64,000 nucleotides of DNA from Vibrio splendidus (GCF_001557875.1 NZ_LNRF01000002.1:372001-436000); one strand, 5' to 3'; positions 25,561 to 34,722 are shown, counted from the first letter of the stretch. Translations and numbers: made by a program. The notes: generated by a model from the sequence alone, not told the origin.

Positions 25561-27705
25561 TTAGGTGCTCTTTTCCAACCCGCGAATCATTTGCTCTAAA
25601 AACTTATTTTTGTCTAACTTATAGCGAGATAACCAGCCGCCGAGCTCATAAATGCGTGTTCCGTTTTTCCTTACAAACGTTACAGGATCATCAGTAGCGG
25701 TCAGGATGTACATCTGACAGTCCATTTGGTTGACCTTAGAGCCTTTCTCTTTATAGTGCTTGTCATTATATAATCGGCTGATCTCACCTGACAATTTTAT
25801 GTCCGCACCTTTCATAAGTCCTACCATCAGGTCTTGGTCGAGGATGAGCTTATTAGGGACACTTTGAGGGTCTAGATACCAACTCACTAGCTGAGCATTA
25901 TGATTCCATACCACAGCCACATTTCTAGTACAGTGCAGTATATCAACGATTTCATCTACCGACTTATCACCCGTTTTTTTACCAACGCCCTTTATCTTTG
26001 AAACTGCTTCATCTTTCCTAACTTTCTTGGATTTTAGTTTGGATAGCGTTTGCTCGCTCTTGGTTGAGAAATAAGTCTTTATATTGTGGACCGAGGCTAT
26101 AGGACGCGATCGCTTCTGATTTGGGCCCCTTTGGCGACTTGTTTCTGCCTTCACTTGACTCTCGAGACGACTATCTTCAAAGGGCGTCAATTCATCAATA
26201 CTCTCCCTAATAAGGGCCACCGTCTTTGTAATCGACCGATTCGGTTCCTGGCGTACATAATTTTGAACGATCTCTGTTAGCCGACCAAATTCCATCTTTG
26301 TTGCTAACCCTCCCCCATCTCTTGTATTGAGGTTGATATAACGATTCTGCTTGGCCCAATGCCTTGATTCAGCAATAGACTTAATCTCTAGGGCTTCAGC
26401 CTCTTCCCTTTTCATATCTGACTTGACAAGAATAATATCGACCCCTTCAATCTTGTGAAGTTTAGTTTTAGGCCTCATTTCAGCAATCACACTTATAATG
26501 TGGTTGTAATGAGCCGCCCGATCTTTTGAGCTTGAGATTAAGCCATCCTCAAATCGCGCAAGATAATGTTTATTTGTCACGCCATAATACTCAGCATAAT
26601 CCACCTCTTCGAGTTTCAAAGGTTTTAACCCTTTATCTGATGCAGTTTGATTTGCACGAAGAAGGAGTTCCTTACTAAATTCAACCCGATATACCGAATA
26701 CCCCCAGGTGCAAGGATACCTAAATCTACCTTTGACCTTATTAAATAGGTCCTCTTCCGTAATGTACTCAGTTGTATTGTTCTTATAATGAGGCAGTAGG
26801 GCATTGAAAAATTTACGACAAAACTGTTTCTTCGAATCAAAAGATTCAAGATCGTAAGGACGCTCGACCCCTTCATTTTCTCTTAACAGTCTTTCCACCA
26901 ACTCAATCGTTTTATTAATAGCTTCATCGGAATGGATGGTGATTGGTATGATAGGCAGATGCTCGCTCGCCAGAGGCTCTGAGTTTGAAGCTGGATCTTT
27001 TTCTCCGCGAACTAGAATAATCTTCGCGCGAGTACATTCCTCACAGCCTCTTACCGTCTTTAATTTTGATGAATGACGTTTTATGAGAGCGCCACAAGCG
27101 CATCGCAGTTCCGCATCAGTACCACTAACATCTAATAAAGTTGCGTAACCATAGCCTTGAGGCTTGCCTAAACGTAATGGCCACTGGATCTGCGTGGAAC
27201 CCAAATGGAGCCCCATTAACTTGCTTACCACACAATTGTGAGTATTAGGGGACTGAGGTGCACAAAAGGATTTGTCACCAGCCAGACTACTCACTTTTCG
27301 CTTCTTACATTTGGTATTTCCTGGGCAATTGCACCCGAGCGTTTTAGTGTATAACCCACCTTTTCCTTCAAGTAAAAGTCGAAATTTTACGAGCGAGTTT
27401 TGCATCTCCCCATTTAAAATCCGATTGTCACCTAGTGACAAAGTTAAACTCTTCGCAGCTCGATCTATTTCACTAACATGCAAGGTAAAGGTGTTTGGGA
27501 TAGTTTCCATTGCTTGTTCGGAAAACGACTTTGATTGAATATGCCGCTCAATAGCGTTACGCAAGGCATTAAGGAAAGGTAGATCTTCGCTATTGGGATT
27601 TTTTAAGGACTGCGTTACCGCCCTTTGTAGTAACGCAATAAAGACAACTCTGATATCTAGTGACATATAGCTTGTTTTTTTGACTGTTCGCTCATAATCT
27701 AACAT
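25561..27705 (-). CDS. Large uncharacterised protein with zinc-finger-like Cys clusters and a possible GIY-YIG-like segment
   Basis: 714 residues, soluble, family not recognised. Cys-rich patches: LGCNCPGNTKCKKRK (about 122-136) and CACGALIKRH..RGCEECTRA (about 203-230), the second like a zinc ribbon. Around 365-480 the order YYGVTNKHYLARFEDG, KDRAAHYNHI, EAEALEIKSIAE, INLNTRDGGG resembles GIY-YIG nucleases (Y, R..H, E..LI, LN...GG), but the signature is incomplete. A basic Arg/Lys-rich linker (about 530-590) precedes a C-terminal domain. ATG at 27705 has no clear ribosome site, and an internal Met 14 is equally possible. It is isolated; a DNA-processing role is inference. Confidence 0.6.
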   Translation of the reverse strand: MLDYERTVKKTSYMSLDIRVVFIALLQRAVTQSLKNPNSEDLPFLNALRNAIERHIQSKSFSEQAMETIPNTFTLHVSEIDRAAKSLTLSLGDNRILNGEMQNSLVKFRLLLEGKGGLYTKTLGCNCPGNTKCKKRKVSSLAGDKSFCAPQSPNTHNCVVSKLMGLHLGSTQIQWPLRLGKPQGYGYATLLDVSGTDAELRCACGALIKRHSSKLKTVRGCEECTRAKIILVRGEKDPASNSEPLASEHLPIIPITIHSDEAINKTIELVERLLRENEGVERPYDLESFDSKKQFCRKFFNALLPHYKNNTTEYITEEDLFNKVKGRFRYPCTWGYSVYRVEFSKELLLRANQTASDKGLKPLKLEEVDYAEYYGVTNKHYLARFEDGLISSSKDRAAHYNHIISVIAEMRPKTKLHKIEGVDIILVKSDMKREEAEALEIKSIAESRHWAKQNRYINLNTRDGGGLATKMEFGRLTEIVQNYVRQEPNRSITKTVALIRESIDELTPFEDSRLESQVKAETSRQRGPNQKRSRPIASVHNIKTYFSTKSEQTLSKLKSKKVRKDEAVSKIKGVGKKTGDKSVDEIVDILHCTRNVAVVWNHNAQLVSWYLDPQSVPNKLILDQDLMVGLMKGADIKLSGEISRLYNDKHYKEKGSKVNQMDCQMYILTATDDPVTFVRKNGTRIYELGGWLSRYKLDKNKFLEQMIRGLEKST

Positions 27706-27974
27706 ATTGTTTTAATAGCTAAAACCCTGCATTGGATGTCAGTCAACCTATCTTCCCATTGACTTTGCTATTCCGTATCATTGAAGGTTGCCACATAAAG
27801 AGTCACGAGCAACCCATACAATTAACTTTCCACACATAGTGATATCGCAGCTCACATTTGTCCAAAAGCTTCATAAACCCAGTATATGTCGCTACATTTC
27901 CACAGCTCCAAGGAAAAAGCCCTCATTGCAACGCAACAAGAGCTTAAGTCCAATTCCAATAATCAAACCGCAGT

Positions 27975-29519
27975 TTAATTCACAGCGTAGTGTTTTCTTG
28001 CCGCCTCAAGGATCTTGTTGGCTTCCACATCATCGCCCCAGCCTTGCAGTTCCATGCCACCGTCTGGGCCTTTGTAGTTTTCAAACCAAAGGCCAACAAT
28101 GTCTTGAACACCTGGGTAGGTATTGTTTAGCTCGTTTAGAGAAGAAACATCTTTAAATGGTGAATCGTTAGTGAGAACGGCCACGAGTTTGTCGTCTTGC
28201 TCGCCATCATCTAGCATTTTCATCACACCGATCAAACGTACAGGAACAACTTCACCACGTGGTACAGACTGACCAAGAACAATCACATCTAATGGGTCGC
28301 CATCACCACCAAACTCTTTTGGTAGTGCAGTGCGTGGGATAGAGCCGTAGTTACCTGGGTAACCAAGGTAGTTAACCACGCGTGGAGCGCCTTTTTTGTG
28401 TTCCCAGATAACTTGCTTGTCATTGTCTTTGCTTAGTTCCCACTTAGCGGAAGTACCTGTTGGGATCTCTACAATTGCATTGACGATGCCATCAGCAGAA
28501 GCTGCCGGGTAATCATTAAAGCTTGAGTTTGCTTCAAGGGTAAATGAGTCTAATTGTTTTAGTGCAGGAGCTGACGCCGCTGCTAAGTCATAGCTTAAAC
28601 CGTTGGCGGTCGATGTAGTTTTGTAACGCAGCATGTAGTCAACCTTACCACGCTCTTTGAACAGTTTATCGAAGCCTTTTTGGTTGTATGCGCTAAACTG
28701 CCCCATCTGTTTAACCGAAAGATTTGAGCCACCAACGTTGTCCGTATCCATAGATAGGATATAGTTGCTGACCGCATTGACTGCCTTTGCGTAACCTTCG
28801 GTAGAATTTAGATCAAAGTCTGCTGCATCAATCGCTTTACGTACTTCTTTAGACCAGTAGAACTCTAAGAACGGGACTGGCTGACTTGGCTTGTTCCAGC
28901 CCACACCACGAGAAAAGTACATCAGTGAGCGGTATTGATCGTTAGCGAAGTTGGTTAGCCCAAGAGAGGTTGGAAGTTGTTGATAGCTAATCGTTTCACC
29001 GTTGTTATCAAACAGCCATGTATTGCCGTCTTTTGCCATTTGGTTCCAGAACGCGTCCATGTTTTTGATGTTGCGGTAATCTTTATCAACCACCACATTC
29101 ACATTGAACGATGCACCACCTTGCGGCATGCGGTAGAACACATTGAACGTATGGTGACCGTCTGTCAGGTAGTATTCACCGCTGGGTGCGATAACCACAG
29201 TCTTCATGTCTTTTTTACGTGCACCTGTTTCCATTTCACAGGTGAAAGTCGAAGGAATATTCGGGTGGGCTTGGTCTTTGATGCTCACTACGCCTTTTTG
29301 GCCGCTGGCTTCACAGATTTCATCAAACATCTTTTCTTGATCAAATTGGTAACGACCCAGCTTGTACATAATTTGATCATAACCCACAGATGGTTGAGTT
29401 GGTTTTAACTCATGGAGACCAAGATTAATAACATCGCCTTCAGAGACATTACTTGCGTGAGTTGGTAAAGCGAAGATAGCCAGAGCGCCAATCATGGCAA
29501 AAATCCCAATTTTTTTCAT
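27975..29519 (-). CDS. Secreted ParB/sulfiredoxin-like domain fused to family I inorganic pyrophosphatase
   Basis: 514 residues. A signal peptide (1-22, ending PTHA) predicts export. Residues about 35-250 resemble the ParB/Srx-like N-terminal family (LGLHELKPTQPSVGYDQIMY, YYLTDGHHTFNVFYRM). Residues about 345-510 are a soluble inorganic pyrophosphatase: NAIVEIPTGTSAKWEL, YPGNYGSIPRT and GGDGDPLDVIVLG carry the metal- and phosphate-binding residues seen in the cytoplasmic enzyme. A pyrophosphatase with a signal peptide is unusual, since the reaction normally serves cytoplasmic biosynthesis. The fusion is read directly from one uninterrupted frame. Substrate and role outside the cytoplasm are unknown. 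Confidence 0.85.
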   Translation of the reverse strand: MKKIGIFAMIGALAIFALPTHASNVSEGDVINLGLHELKPTQPSVGYDQIMYKLGRYQFDQEKMFDEICEASGQKGVVSIKDQAHPNIPSTFTCEMETGARKKDMKTVVIAPSGEYYLTDGHHTFNVFYRMPQGGASFNVNVVVDKDYRNIKNMDAFWNQMAKDGNTWLFDNNGETISYQQLPTSLGLTNFANDQYRSLMYFSRGVGWNKPSQPVPFLEFYWSKEVRKAIDAADFDLNSTEGYAKAVNAVSNYILSMDTDNVGGSNLSVKQMGQFSAYNQKGFDKLFKERGKVDYMLRYKTTSTANGLSYDLAAASAPALKQLDSFTLEANSSFNDYPAASADGIVNAIVEIPTGTSAKWELSKDNDKQVIWEHKKGAPRVVNYLGYPGNYGSIPRTALPKEFGGDGDPLDVIVLGQSVPRGEVVPVRLIGVMKMLDDGEQDDKLVAVLTNDSPFKDVSSLNELNNTYPGVQDIVGLWFENYKGPDGGMELQGWGDDVEANKILEAARKHYAVN

Positions 29520-29651
29520 AAGTCCTTCTATATACGGAATAAAAATTCATACGCTAAATTAATATGCTACCGTGACATTAATATTTCACTTTAATAAAGA
29601 TGATGTTGCACTCGTTCTGTGGGCGGTTGAACGATGAGTTGCCGTGGCCTG

Positions 29652-29879
29652 CTAAACCCTTAAACCACTCACTTGGTTTTGCCAAAGCCTGCTGTCTAAG
29701 CTCCAACCGTGAATGAAGATCAGCGCCATCCCCCCACTCCCACTTTTGCCATACGCAATTTGCTCACCATCGTGAGATATCGCAATACCATACTTAACCA
29801 TTGAAGCATGAGCCATGGCATCCATACTGCCAAGAGCCATGAATACCAAGAGTGTGATGTTTAGAATTAAGCGTTTCAT
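29652..29879 (-). pseudogene. Truncated alpha/beta hydrolase (signal peptide plus oxyanion-loop strand only)
   Basis: 75 residues: a signal peptide (1-23, ending AMAHA), the first strands and the HGWSLDSRLWQNQ motif that opens alpha/beta hydrolases, then a stop. The nucleophile elbow and catalytic His are missing. An intact family member has roughly 280 residues, so this is the 5' remnant of a deleted gene. It is immediately upstream of the pyrophosphatase fusion on the same strand. Confidence 0.75.
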
Positions 29880-30309
29880 AGAGTCTCTCTTACTTACTTT
29901 GGAGGGACACAGAAAGCGCCCCTCTCAATCAATATAGTCACTATAAAGTGTGAAGTTGTAGACAGGTCAAGAGCTATCCGAAGATCCTATCTCCATGATA
30001 ATAGGCTCCACTTAGAGAACTAATAAGCCAACGATACAAGTAACCCAATAACTATCAATCGCACCATCTTGATATCACTTTTAGTAAAGTCACATGAAGA
30101 AATACAAAACATCAAACTGTAAAATGATATTTATCAAATCTCTTAAGTACACGCTTTGATATAATCAACTTTATTAATCTTACTTATCAATTCACCTCCA
30201 AGAGTACTAAACATTTGCGCTGAACTATATGTAATGCAATACCAGATACAACTTTGATAGTGCATCTGTTCTTTATTTAGATAGAGCGTGTTTCAACTAA
30301 GACTTAACA
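29880..30309 (+). other. Intergenic region upstream of the ankyrin/helicase cassette
   Basis: 430 AT-rich bases between divergent transcription units. A perfect TATAAT occurs at 30160-30165, 145 bases before the ankyrin gene, without a good -35. It probably holds the cassette promoter. No gene or RNA is recognisable. Confidence 0.4.
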
Positions 30310-31536
30310 ATGACTGATCAACTAATTAGCGCGCTAAAGGCTGGTGATAAAGAAGCCTTGATGGAAATATTACAAGACTCGCCAGAACACATAAATGCGA
30401 TTCTTACCGAGCATAAAGCAACTCCATTTGAGGTTGCTTTAGACTATGGTTTTACTGCAATTGCAGAAATGCTCATCAAGTTGCCAGGTTTTGATTTAAA
30501 CCACAATGGCCATAACCCTTTGAGGCTTTCGATCGATTTAGGTTACTTAGATATCGCCAAACAGTTACTTGAAATTGGGGCAAACCCTAACTATCGCCCA
30601 CAACAGATGAGTAGTGCATTGTTGCTTTGTTTAGACAATGAGTATTTTCAGCTCGCTGAGTTGATGGTCGAAAAAGGTGCTGAAGTTAACATCCGTAACG
30701 ACAACGGCTGGACACCATTGATCTGGGCATCAATGAAAGGTCGAATTAAAGCAGTTGAGTTTCTGCTTAAGCACGGTGCTGCCGTTGATGTTTGTAATAA
30801 TGATGGTTGGAATGCGGTCACGGGTGCTTATTTTAAACAACGCATAGAGATAGTAGATAAGCTACTCGCTAAAGGTGCGGTATTCAGCGCCAAGTATTCA
30901 GAAGCCGCCATGCTGTCAGCGTATCAAAATGGGCACATTAACATCGCCAAGAAGCTACTGGCTGATAATGTTAATCCAGACGTTGAAAACGAAGATAAAG
31001 AAACGATGCTGATTATCGCCATTACTAAAGGTGATGATGGAATGATCAAAGCGCTCATTGCTGCTGGGGCGAATCCGAACGCGAGAAATAAAGATTCATG
31101 TCCAGCGTTATCGTTGTTATCTCAAAATGGCAAAAATGAACTCATTGCATTGCTGATTGATAAAGGTGCAGATATCAACCTTCAGAGTAAATCTGGAAGA
31201 ACCGCTGTTTATTGTGCTGCTAGTTATAACCAAGTCTCAACATTGGAATTTCTCCATAGTAAAGGTGCCAATATTGATCTGAGAAATGAAGATGGTTGGT
31301 CGCCATTGATGGTTGCAGCAAGTAGTGGTTACCTTGAATCTGTAATTCAGCTAGTTGAGCTTGGAGCAAACGCCGAGTTTGAAACCCAAAAGGGAAATAC
31401 GGCCCGAGATATAGCTAAATCAAATGCTCCAAAACATGGGGATAGAAGAAGCATCAATGGTCACTATGTTTATCCACTACTTAGCTCAAGTTACAAAGAA
31501 GTAGTCGATTATCTAACTGGAACGCGCCAGCAGTGA
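30310..31536 (+). CDS. Ankyrin-repeat protein, first gene of a three-gene cassette
   Basis: 408 residues made almost entirely of about ten ankyrin repeats. Clear units include DNGWTPLIWASMKGRIKAV, EFLLKHGAAVDVCNNDGW, ALIAAGANPNARNKDSC, LLIDKGADINLQSKSGRTAV and EDGWSPLMVAASSGYLESV. There is no signal peptide, membrane segment or enzymatic domain. Ankyrin solenoids bind proteins, so it is likely a scaffold, sensor or inhibitor for the two products encoded next. The stop overlaps the next start by four bases (GTGA), implying translational coupling. Confidence 0.85.
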   Translation: MTDQLISALKAGDKEALMEILQDSPEHINAILTEHKATPFEVALDYGFTAIAEMLIKLPGFDLNHNGHNPLRLSIDLGYLDIAKQLLEIGANPNYRPQQMSSALLLCLDNEYFQLAELMVEKGAEVNIRNDNGWTPLIWASMKGRIKAVEFLLKHGAAVDVCNNDGWNAVTGAYFKQRIEIVDKLLAKGAVFSAKYSEAAMLSAYQNGHINIAKKLLADNVNPDVENEDKETMLIIAITKGDDGMIKALIAAGANPNARNKDSCPALSLLSQNGKNELIALLIDKGADINLQSKSGRTAVYCAASYNQVSTLEFLHSKGANIDLRNEDGWSPLMVAASSGYLESVIQLVELGANAEFETQKGNTARDIAKSNAPKHGDRRSINGHYVYPLLSSSYKEVVDYLTGTRQQ

Positions 31537-32114
31537 TTACTCAAAACTCCGTTTTTGATGCAGTACGTCGAGGCTATAACGAGTTAGAACTCGCAAGCAA
31601 CGACGGTATTCTTGATTACTTTGCTGATGTTAACCCCGACGCTATGTCGGGGCATATCAGCAACATCAAAGGCATCGTCTTTGAGCAAGAAGTTGTTACT
31701 GCACTCAATGAGCAAGGAATCGATGCCATGCTTTTTGAAGCCACTAATCACCCTGTTTCTGATATTGCATTAATGAGTGATGGTGACATTGCGGCTGAAG
31801 TGCAATTAAAAGCGACCGACAGCGTTGCTTATATCAACGAGACATTGGCTGAAAACCCAGACATCCCAATTGTTGTCACAAGCGAAGTAGCTTACGGTTT
31901 TGACAGCACTATGGTCATTGATTCTGGAATAGATAATGTAGCTTTGGGTGATGCGGTGTCAGAAGCATTATCAGATGAAATATCCAGCCATGTCGGTGAA
32001 TCTTTAGCAAATGACGTTGCAAGCGAGGGACTCGCTGAACTTGTAGCCGATGTAGCCTTACCAATTAGCCCTATTGGTATTATCGGTGCCTTATTTGGAT
32101 TACCTTTTTTATAA
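31533..32114 (+). CDS. Putative PD-(D/E)XK-like protein with hydrophobic Gly-rich tail
   Basis: 193 residues from GTG. Residues 45-100 (GIVFEQEVVTALNEQGIDA, SDIALMSDGDIAAEVQLKAT) follow the layout of a PD-(D/E)XK nuclease: a helix with Glu, then D-x-A and E-x-Q-L-K on successive strands. This is inference from spacing, not a confirmed family match. The C-terminus (LPISPIGIIGALFGLPFL) is hydrophobic and could insert in a membrane or pack on a partner, which is reminiscent of toxin-like proteins. It is coupled to the ankyrin gene by a four-base overlap and lies 9 bases before the helicase start. Confidence 0.6.
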   Translation: MITQNSVFDAVRRGYNELELASNDGILDYFADVNPDAMSGHISNIKGIVFEQEVVTALNEQGIDAMLFEATNHPVSDIALMSDGDIAAEVQLKATDSVAYINETLAENPDIPIVVTSEVAYGFDSTMVIDSGIDNVALGDAVSEALSDEISSHVGESLANDVASEGLAELVADVALPISPIGIIGALFGLPFL

Positions 32115-32123
32115 GGATGAGTG

Positions 32124-34103
32124 ATGGCGACTATCTATCCGTCATTAGAAAATATATCGCGTTTAAAAGTAAAACCAACCGAAGGAGAACTTTGGTTAGT
32201 TAAGTATTTAGACGAAAATTTAGATGAAAGCTATGAAGTTTTTTTCAACCCTTTTTTGGACGGTGACAGACCTGACATTATCATTTTAAAAAAAGATGTT
32301 GCCATTTTTGTGATTGAAGTAAAAGACTATGAACTTAAGAACTACAATGTTGATAGTTTTAACAAGTGGTCGGTAGTAAGCCGTCAAGGTAGCAACCCGA
32401 TATCATCGCCACAGTCACAAGCATTTACCTATAAAAATAACTTATATCAACTACATTTGCCCGTCTTAGGGTTGGGTTATCTGTCTAATCGAAATTTTTT
32501 CAATCTAGTTCAGCCATTGGTGTATTTCCATAAAGCGAATAAATCTGAAATCGATGGATTTTATAAAAAATCTGAAAATGAAAATAGAGAAAGTGCCAGA
32601 CTTTTATTTGAACAAAAAAAAGCCAATAAAATTGCGATTGAACAATACAATAGAAAAGCCGATGGTATTGATTCAAGTAGGAAGAAACTGACCAGAGACA
32701 AGGCGATGTCTTATGGCTCTGACATGTTGCAAAATCTAGTGCGTAAGATTAAGAGTTTCGGCACCCACATTCTTTTTGATGAGCGAGTGTATGATGACTT
32801 TAAACGACGATTAGAGCCTTGCGATCACGTACTAAAACAAGGTAAGAAAATTCCTTTAGATACAAAACAAGAAAAGCTGATTGTTAGTGCGGAATGTAAA
32901 GAGAAAATTAAAGGCGTTGCTGGTTGTGGCAAGACAACAATCATAGCTAATCGAGCTGTAAATGCTCATTCTAGGCACGATTTAAAAGTGTTGATAATTA
33001 CGTATAACATCACTCTAAAGAATCTTATCAAGGATAGAGTTAGTGATGTTTTAGGTTATCGAGATAATGAAAATTATGCGGTAACAAATTACCATCAGTT
33101 TTTCAATTCTCAACTTAATACCACTGGACAAGATATCGAAAGATTGATTGGACAGTATGGGTTGGAGAAGCTTTACTCTACTGATTTGTTCAAAGAGCAC
33201 TCTGTGGAGAAATATCAAACGATATTACTAGATGAAGTTCAAGACTTTGAAAGTGAATGGGTAAAAATCATTCGGGATAACTTCTTGGCGAATGATGGCG
33301 AAATGGTTCTATTTGGCGATGAGTCTCAAAATATCTATGCTCGTGATAATGAAAGAGCAGCGGTTATTGCTCAGGGTTTTGGGCGTTGGAATAAATTGAA
33401 GCGTTCATATAGAACTAGTTTGGATTCATCTCTGAATCAGGTGTTCAAGGCTTTCCAGCAAAATTATCTTGTTGAGAAATATTCTGACACAGAACTGCTT
33501 GAAACAGCACAGACTCAACTAGGAATGACTTTTGAGCTTCTTAAATATCATCAGATAAACCAGAATTGGGAGAATGAATCATTTGAATTGATTCAAGCCT
33601 ACGTCAGAGAGCATAACCTACATCCTAATGATATTGTTATACTGGCTTCGAATGTATATTTGGCTCGTCAATTGGCTGATAAGTTTAATGGTGTTGAAAA
33701 AACACATTGTATGTTTGAAACGTATGATGAATTATCACAACTGTCGCGAATGTATGACTCTAAGTGTGATGCTGAGAAACTTAAATCAATGTCTGAAATT
33801 GAGTTAAATACATTTATTAAGAAGCACCCAAAGCTAAAGCGAGATTTAGAACGCGCTCGTCGTATGAAGAAAAATCATTTCTATGCGAATAGTGGTTTGA
33901 TTAAAGCGTCCACCATTCACAGTTTTAAAGGACTGGAGTCCAAGACGGTATTTTATTTAATGGATGAGAAAGACACGCCAGAGTTAGTTTATACATCCAT
34001 CACAAGAGCAGCAGAGAATCTTGTTATTTTAGATAAGAGCAATACAAGCCCATACTCTGCTTTCTTTTCGGGTGTGATGAACAATGTAGGTGGCCTATTT
34101 TGA
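32124..34103 (+). CDS. NERD-domain nuclease fused to SF1 (UvrD/Rep-like) helicase
   Basis: 659 residues from ATG at 32124. A GTG three bases earlier is closer to the AAGGA site than is usual, so the ATG is preferred. The N-terminal NERD domain (about 15-110) has TEGELWLVKYL, GDRPDIIIL and IFVIEVKDYEL, the E..., D and E-x-K residues of this nuclease-related fold. The helicase has Walker A GVAGCGKTT, Walker B LLDEVQDFES, FGDESQNIY, SYRTS, and motifs V/VI STIHSFKGLESKTV and VYTSITRAAENLVIL. The protein should load on and process DNA. NERD-helicase proteins recur in anti-phage loci. With the ankyrin and PD-(D/E)XK-like proteins it forms one operon. Confidence 0.88.
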   Translation: MATIYPSLENISRLKVKPTEGELWLVKYLDENLDESYEVFFNPFLDGDRPDIIILKKDVAIFVIEVKDYELKNYNVDSFNKWSVVSRQGSNPISSPQSQAFTYKNNLYQLHLPVLGLGYLSNRNFFNLVQPLVYFHKANKSEIDGFYKKSENENRESARLLFEQKKANKIAIEQYNRKADGIDSSRKKLTRDKAMSYGSDMLQNLVRKIKSFGTHILFDERVYDDFKRRLEPCDHVLKQGKKIPLDTKQEKLIVSAECKEKIKGVAGCGKTTIIANRAVNAHSRHDLKVLIITYNITLKNLIKDRVSDVLGYRDNENYAVTNYHQFFNSQLNTTGQDIERLIGQYGLEKLYSTDLFKEHSVEKYQTILLDEVQDFESEWVKIIRDNFLANDGEMVLFGDESQNIYARDNERAAVIAQGFGRWNKLKRSYRTSLDSSLNQVFKAFQQNYLVEKYSDTELLETAQTQLGMTFELLKYHQINQNWENESFELIQAYVREHNLHPNDIVILASNVYLARQLADKFNGVEKTHCMFETYDELSQLSRMYDSKCDAEKLKSMSEIELNTFIKKHPKLKRDLERARRMKKNHFYANSGLIKASTIHSFKGLESKTVFYLMDEKDTPELVYTSITRAAENLVILDKSNTSPYSAFFSGVMNNVGGLF

Positions 34104-34174
34104 AAATTACAGAAGACCAACTAGACCAACTCTGCCTTTACATATCTATTCGAACAACCAAGCGAGTTAATTAA
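34100..34174 (+). pseudogene. Possible 5' remnant of an hsdR-like gene
   Basis: A TTG-started frame overlaps the helicase stop and reads KITEDQLDQLCLYIS before ending after 24 codons. KITEDQLEQL-type openings are typical of one group of type I HsdR proteins. It may be the beginning of a fourth cassette gene removed by deletion. The stretch is short, so confidence is low. Confidence 0.3.
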
Positions 34175-34428
34175 CATTACGCATAAAAAACTTTAAAGCA
34201 ACGATTGTGTTTCTGAATCAAACCTAACTAGTCAATGTCCAACAGTATGCTGAGATTGAAGTTCTTAGTGGTGAGAGCTTAGCGACAGCCTAAACTAGCC
34301 GTGTTAGTTAAACTTGGGCACTGCATGGGCACGAAAGGAACTAATTGTGCCTAACCAGACAAGAGTCAGCTGAAACAAAACCATTGAGGCTGATACGAAA
34401 TGAATAACTATGTAAATATTACAGACAC
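34104..34428. other. Gene-free stretch after the helicase
   Basis: Apart from the short hsdR-like remnant at its left end I see no gene, repeat or RNA here. It separates the cassette from the tRNA-Val terminator. Confidence 0.5.
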
Positions 34429-34456
34429 AAAAAAGCCCACACTAGGTGGGCTTTTT
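34429..34456 (-). terminator. Terminator of the tRNA-Val operon
   Basis: Minus strand: AAAAAGCCCACC/GTGGGCTTTTTT stem with a TAGT loop, then a T tract, 23 bases after the 3' end of the second tRNA-Val. Strong Rho-independent terminator. Confidence 0.85.
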
Positions 34457-34478
34457 GCTGGTTCATAAAGAACGAATT

Positions 34479-34555
34479 TGGTGCCCGCTACTGGACTCGA
34501 ACCAGTGACACCTTGCATGTCATGCAAGTACTCTAACCAACTGAGCTAAGCGGGC
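34479..34555 (-). tRNA. tRNA-Val (anticodon GAC)
   Basis: 77 bases with encoded CCA. Acceptor arms GCCCGCT/AGCGGGC pair, the anticodon stem is CTTGC/GCAAG with loop ATGACAT (anticodon GAC), and the T arm is ACTGG-TTCGAGT-CCAGT. It differs from its neighbour in all stems. Confidence 0.95.
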
Positions 34556-34625
34556 AATGTTCTAATTTCTTATTACTACCATTGTGACAAACTCAATAGT
34601 TATGCAATAAAAACTAAAGAAGGAA

Positions 34626-34702
34626 TGGTGCGTCCGAGTGAACTCGAATCACCGACCCCCGCCATGTCAAGGCGGTACTCTAACCAACTGAGCTACGGAC
34701 GC
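34626..34702 (-). tRNA. tRNA-Val (anticodon GAC), first of the tandem pair
   Basis: 77 bases with encoded CCA. Acceptor GCGTCCG/CGGACGC, anticodon stem CCGCC/GGCGG with loop TTGACAT (GAC), T arm GGTGA-TTCGAGT-TCACT. It lies 70 bases upstream of the second tRNA-Val on the same transcript. Confidence 0.96.
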
Positions 34703-34722
34703 ATTCCTTTAGAACGAGGAAG

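Noticed and set aside
34429..34702. Tandem tRNA-Val genes as the integration site of the helicase cassette
   Set aside because: Both tRNAs and their terminator are intact, and no repeated tRNA 3' end was seen on the left side.
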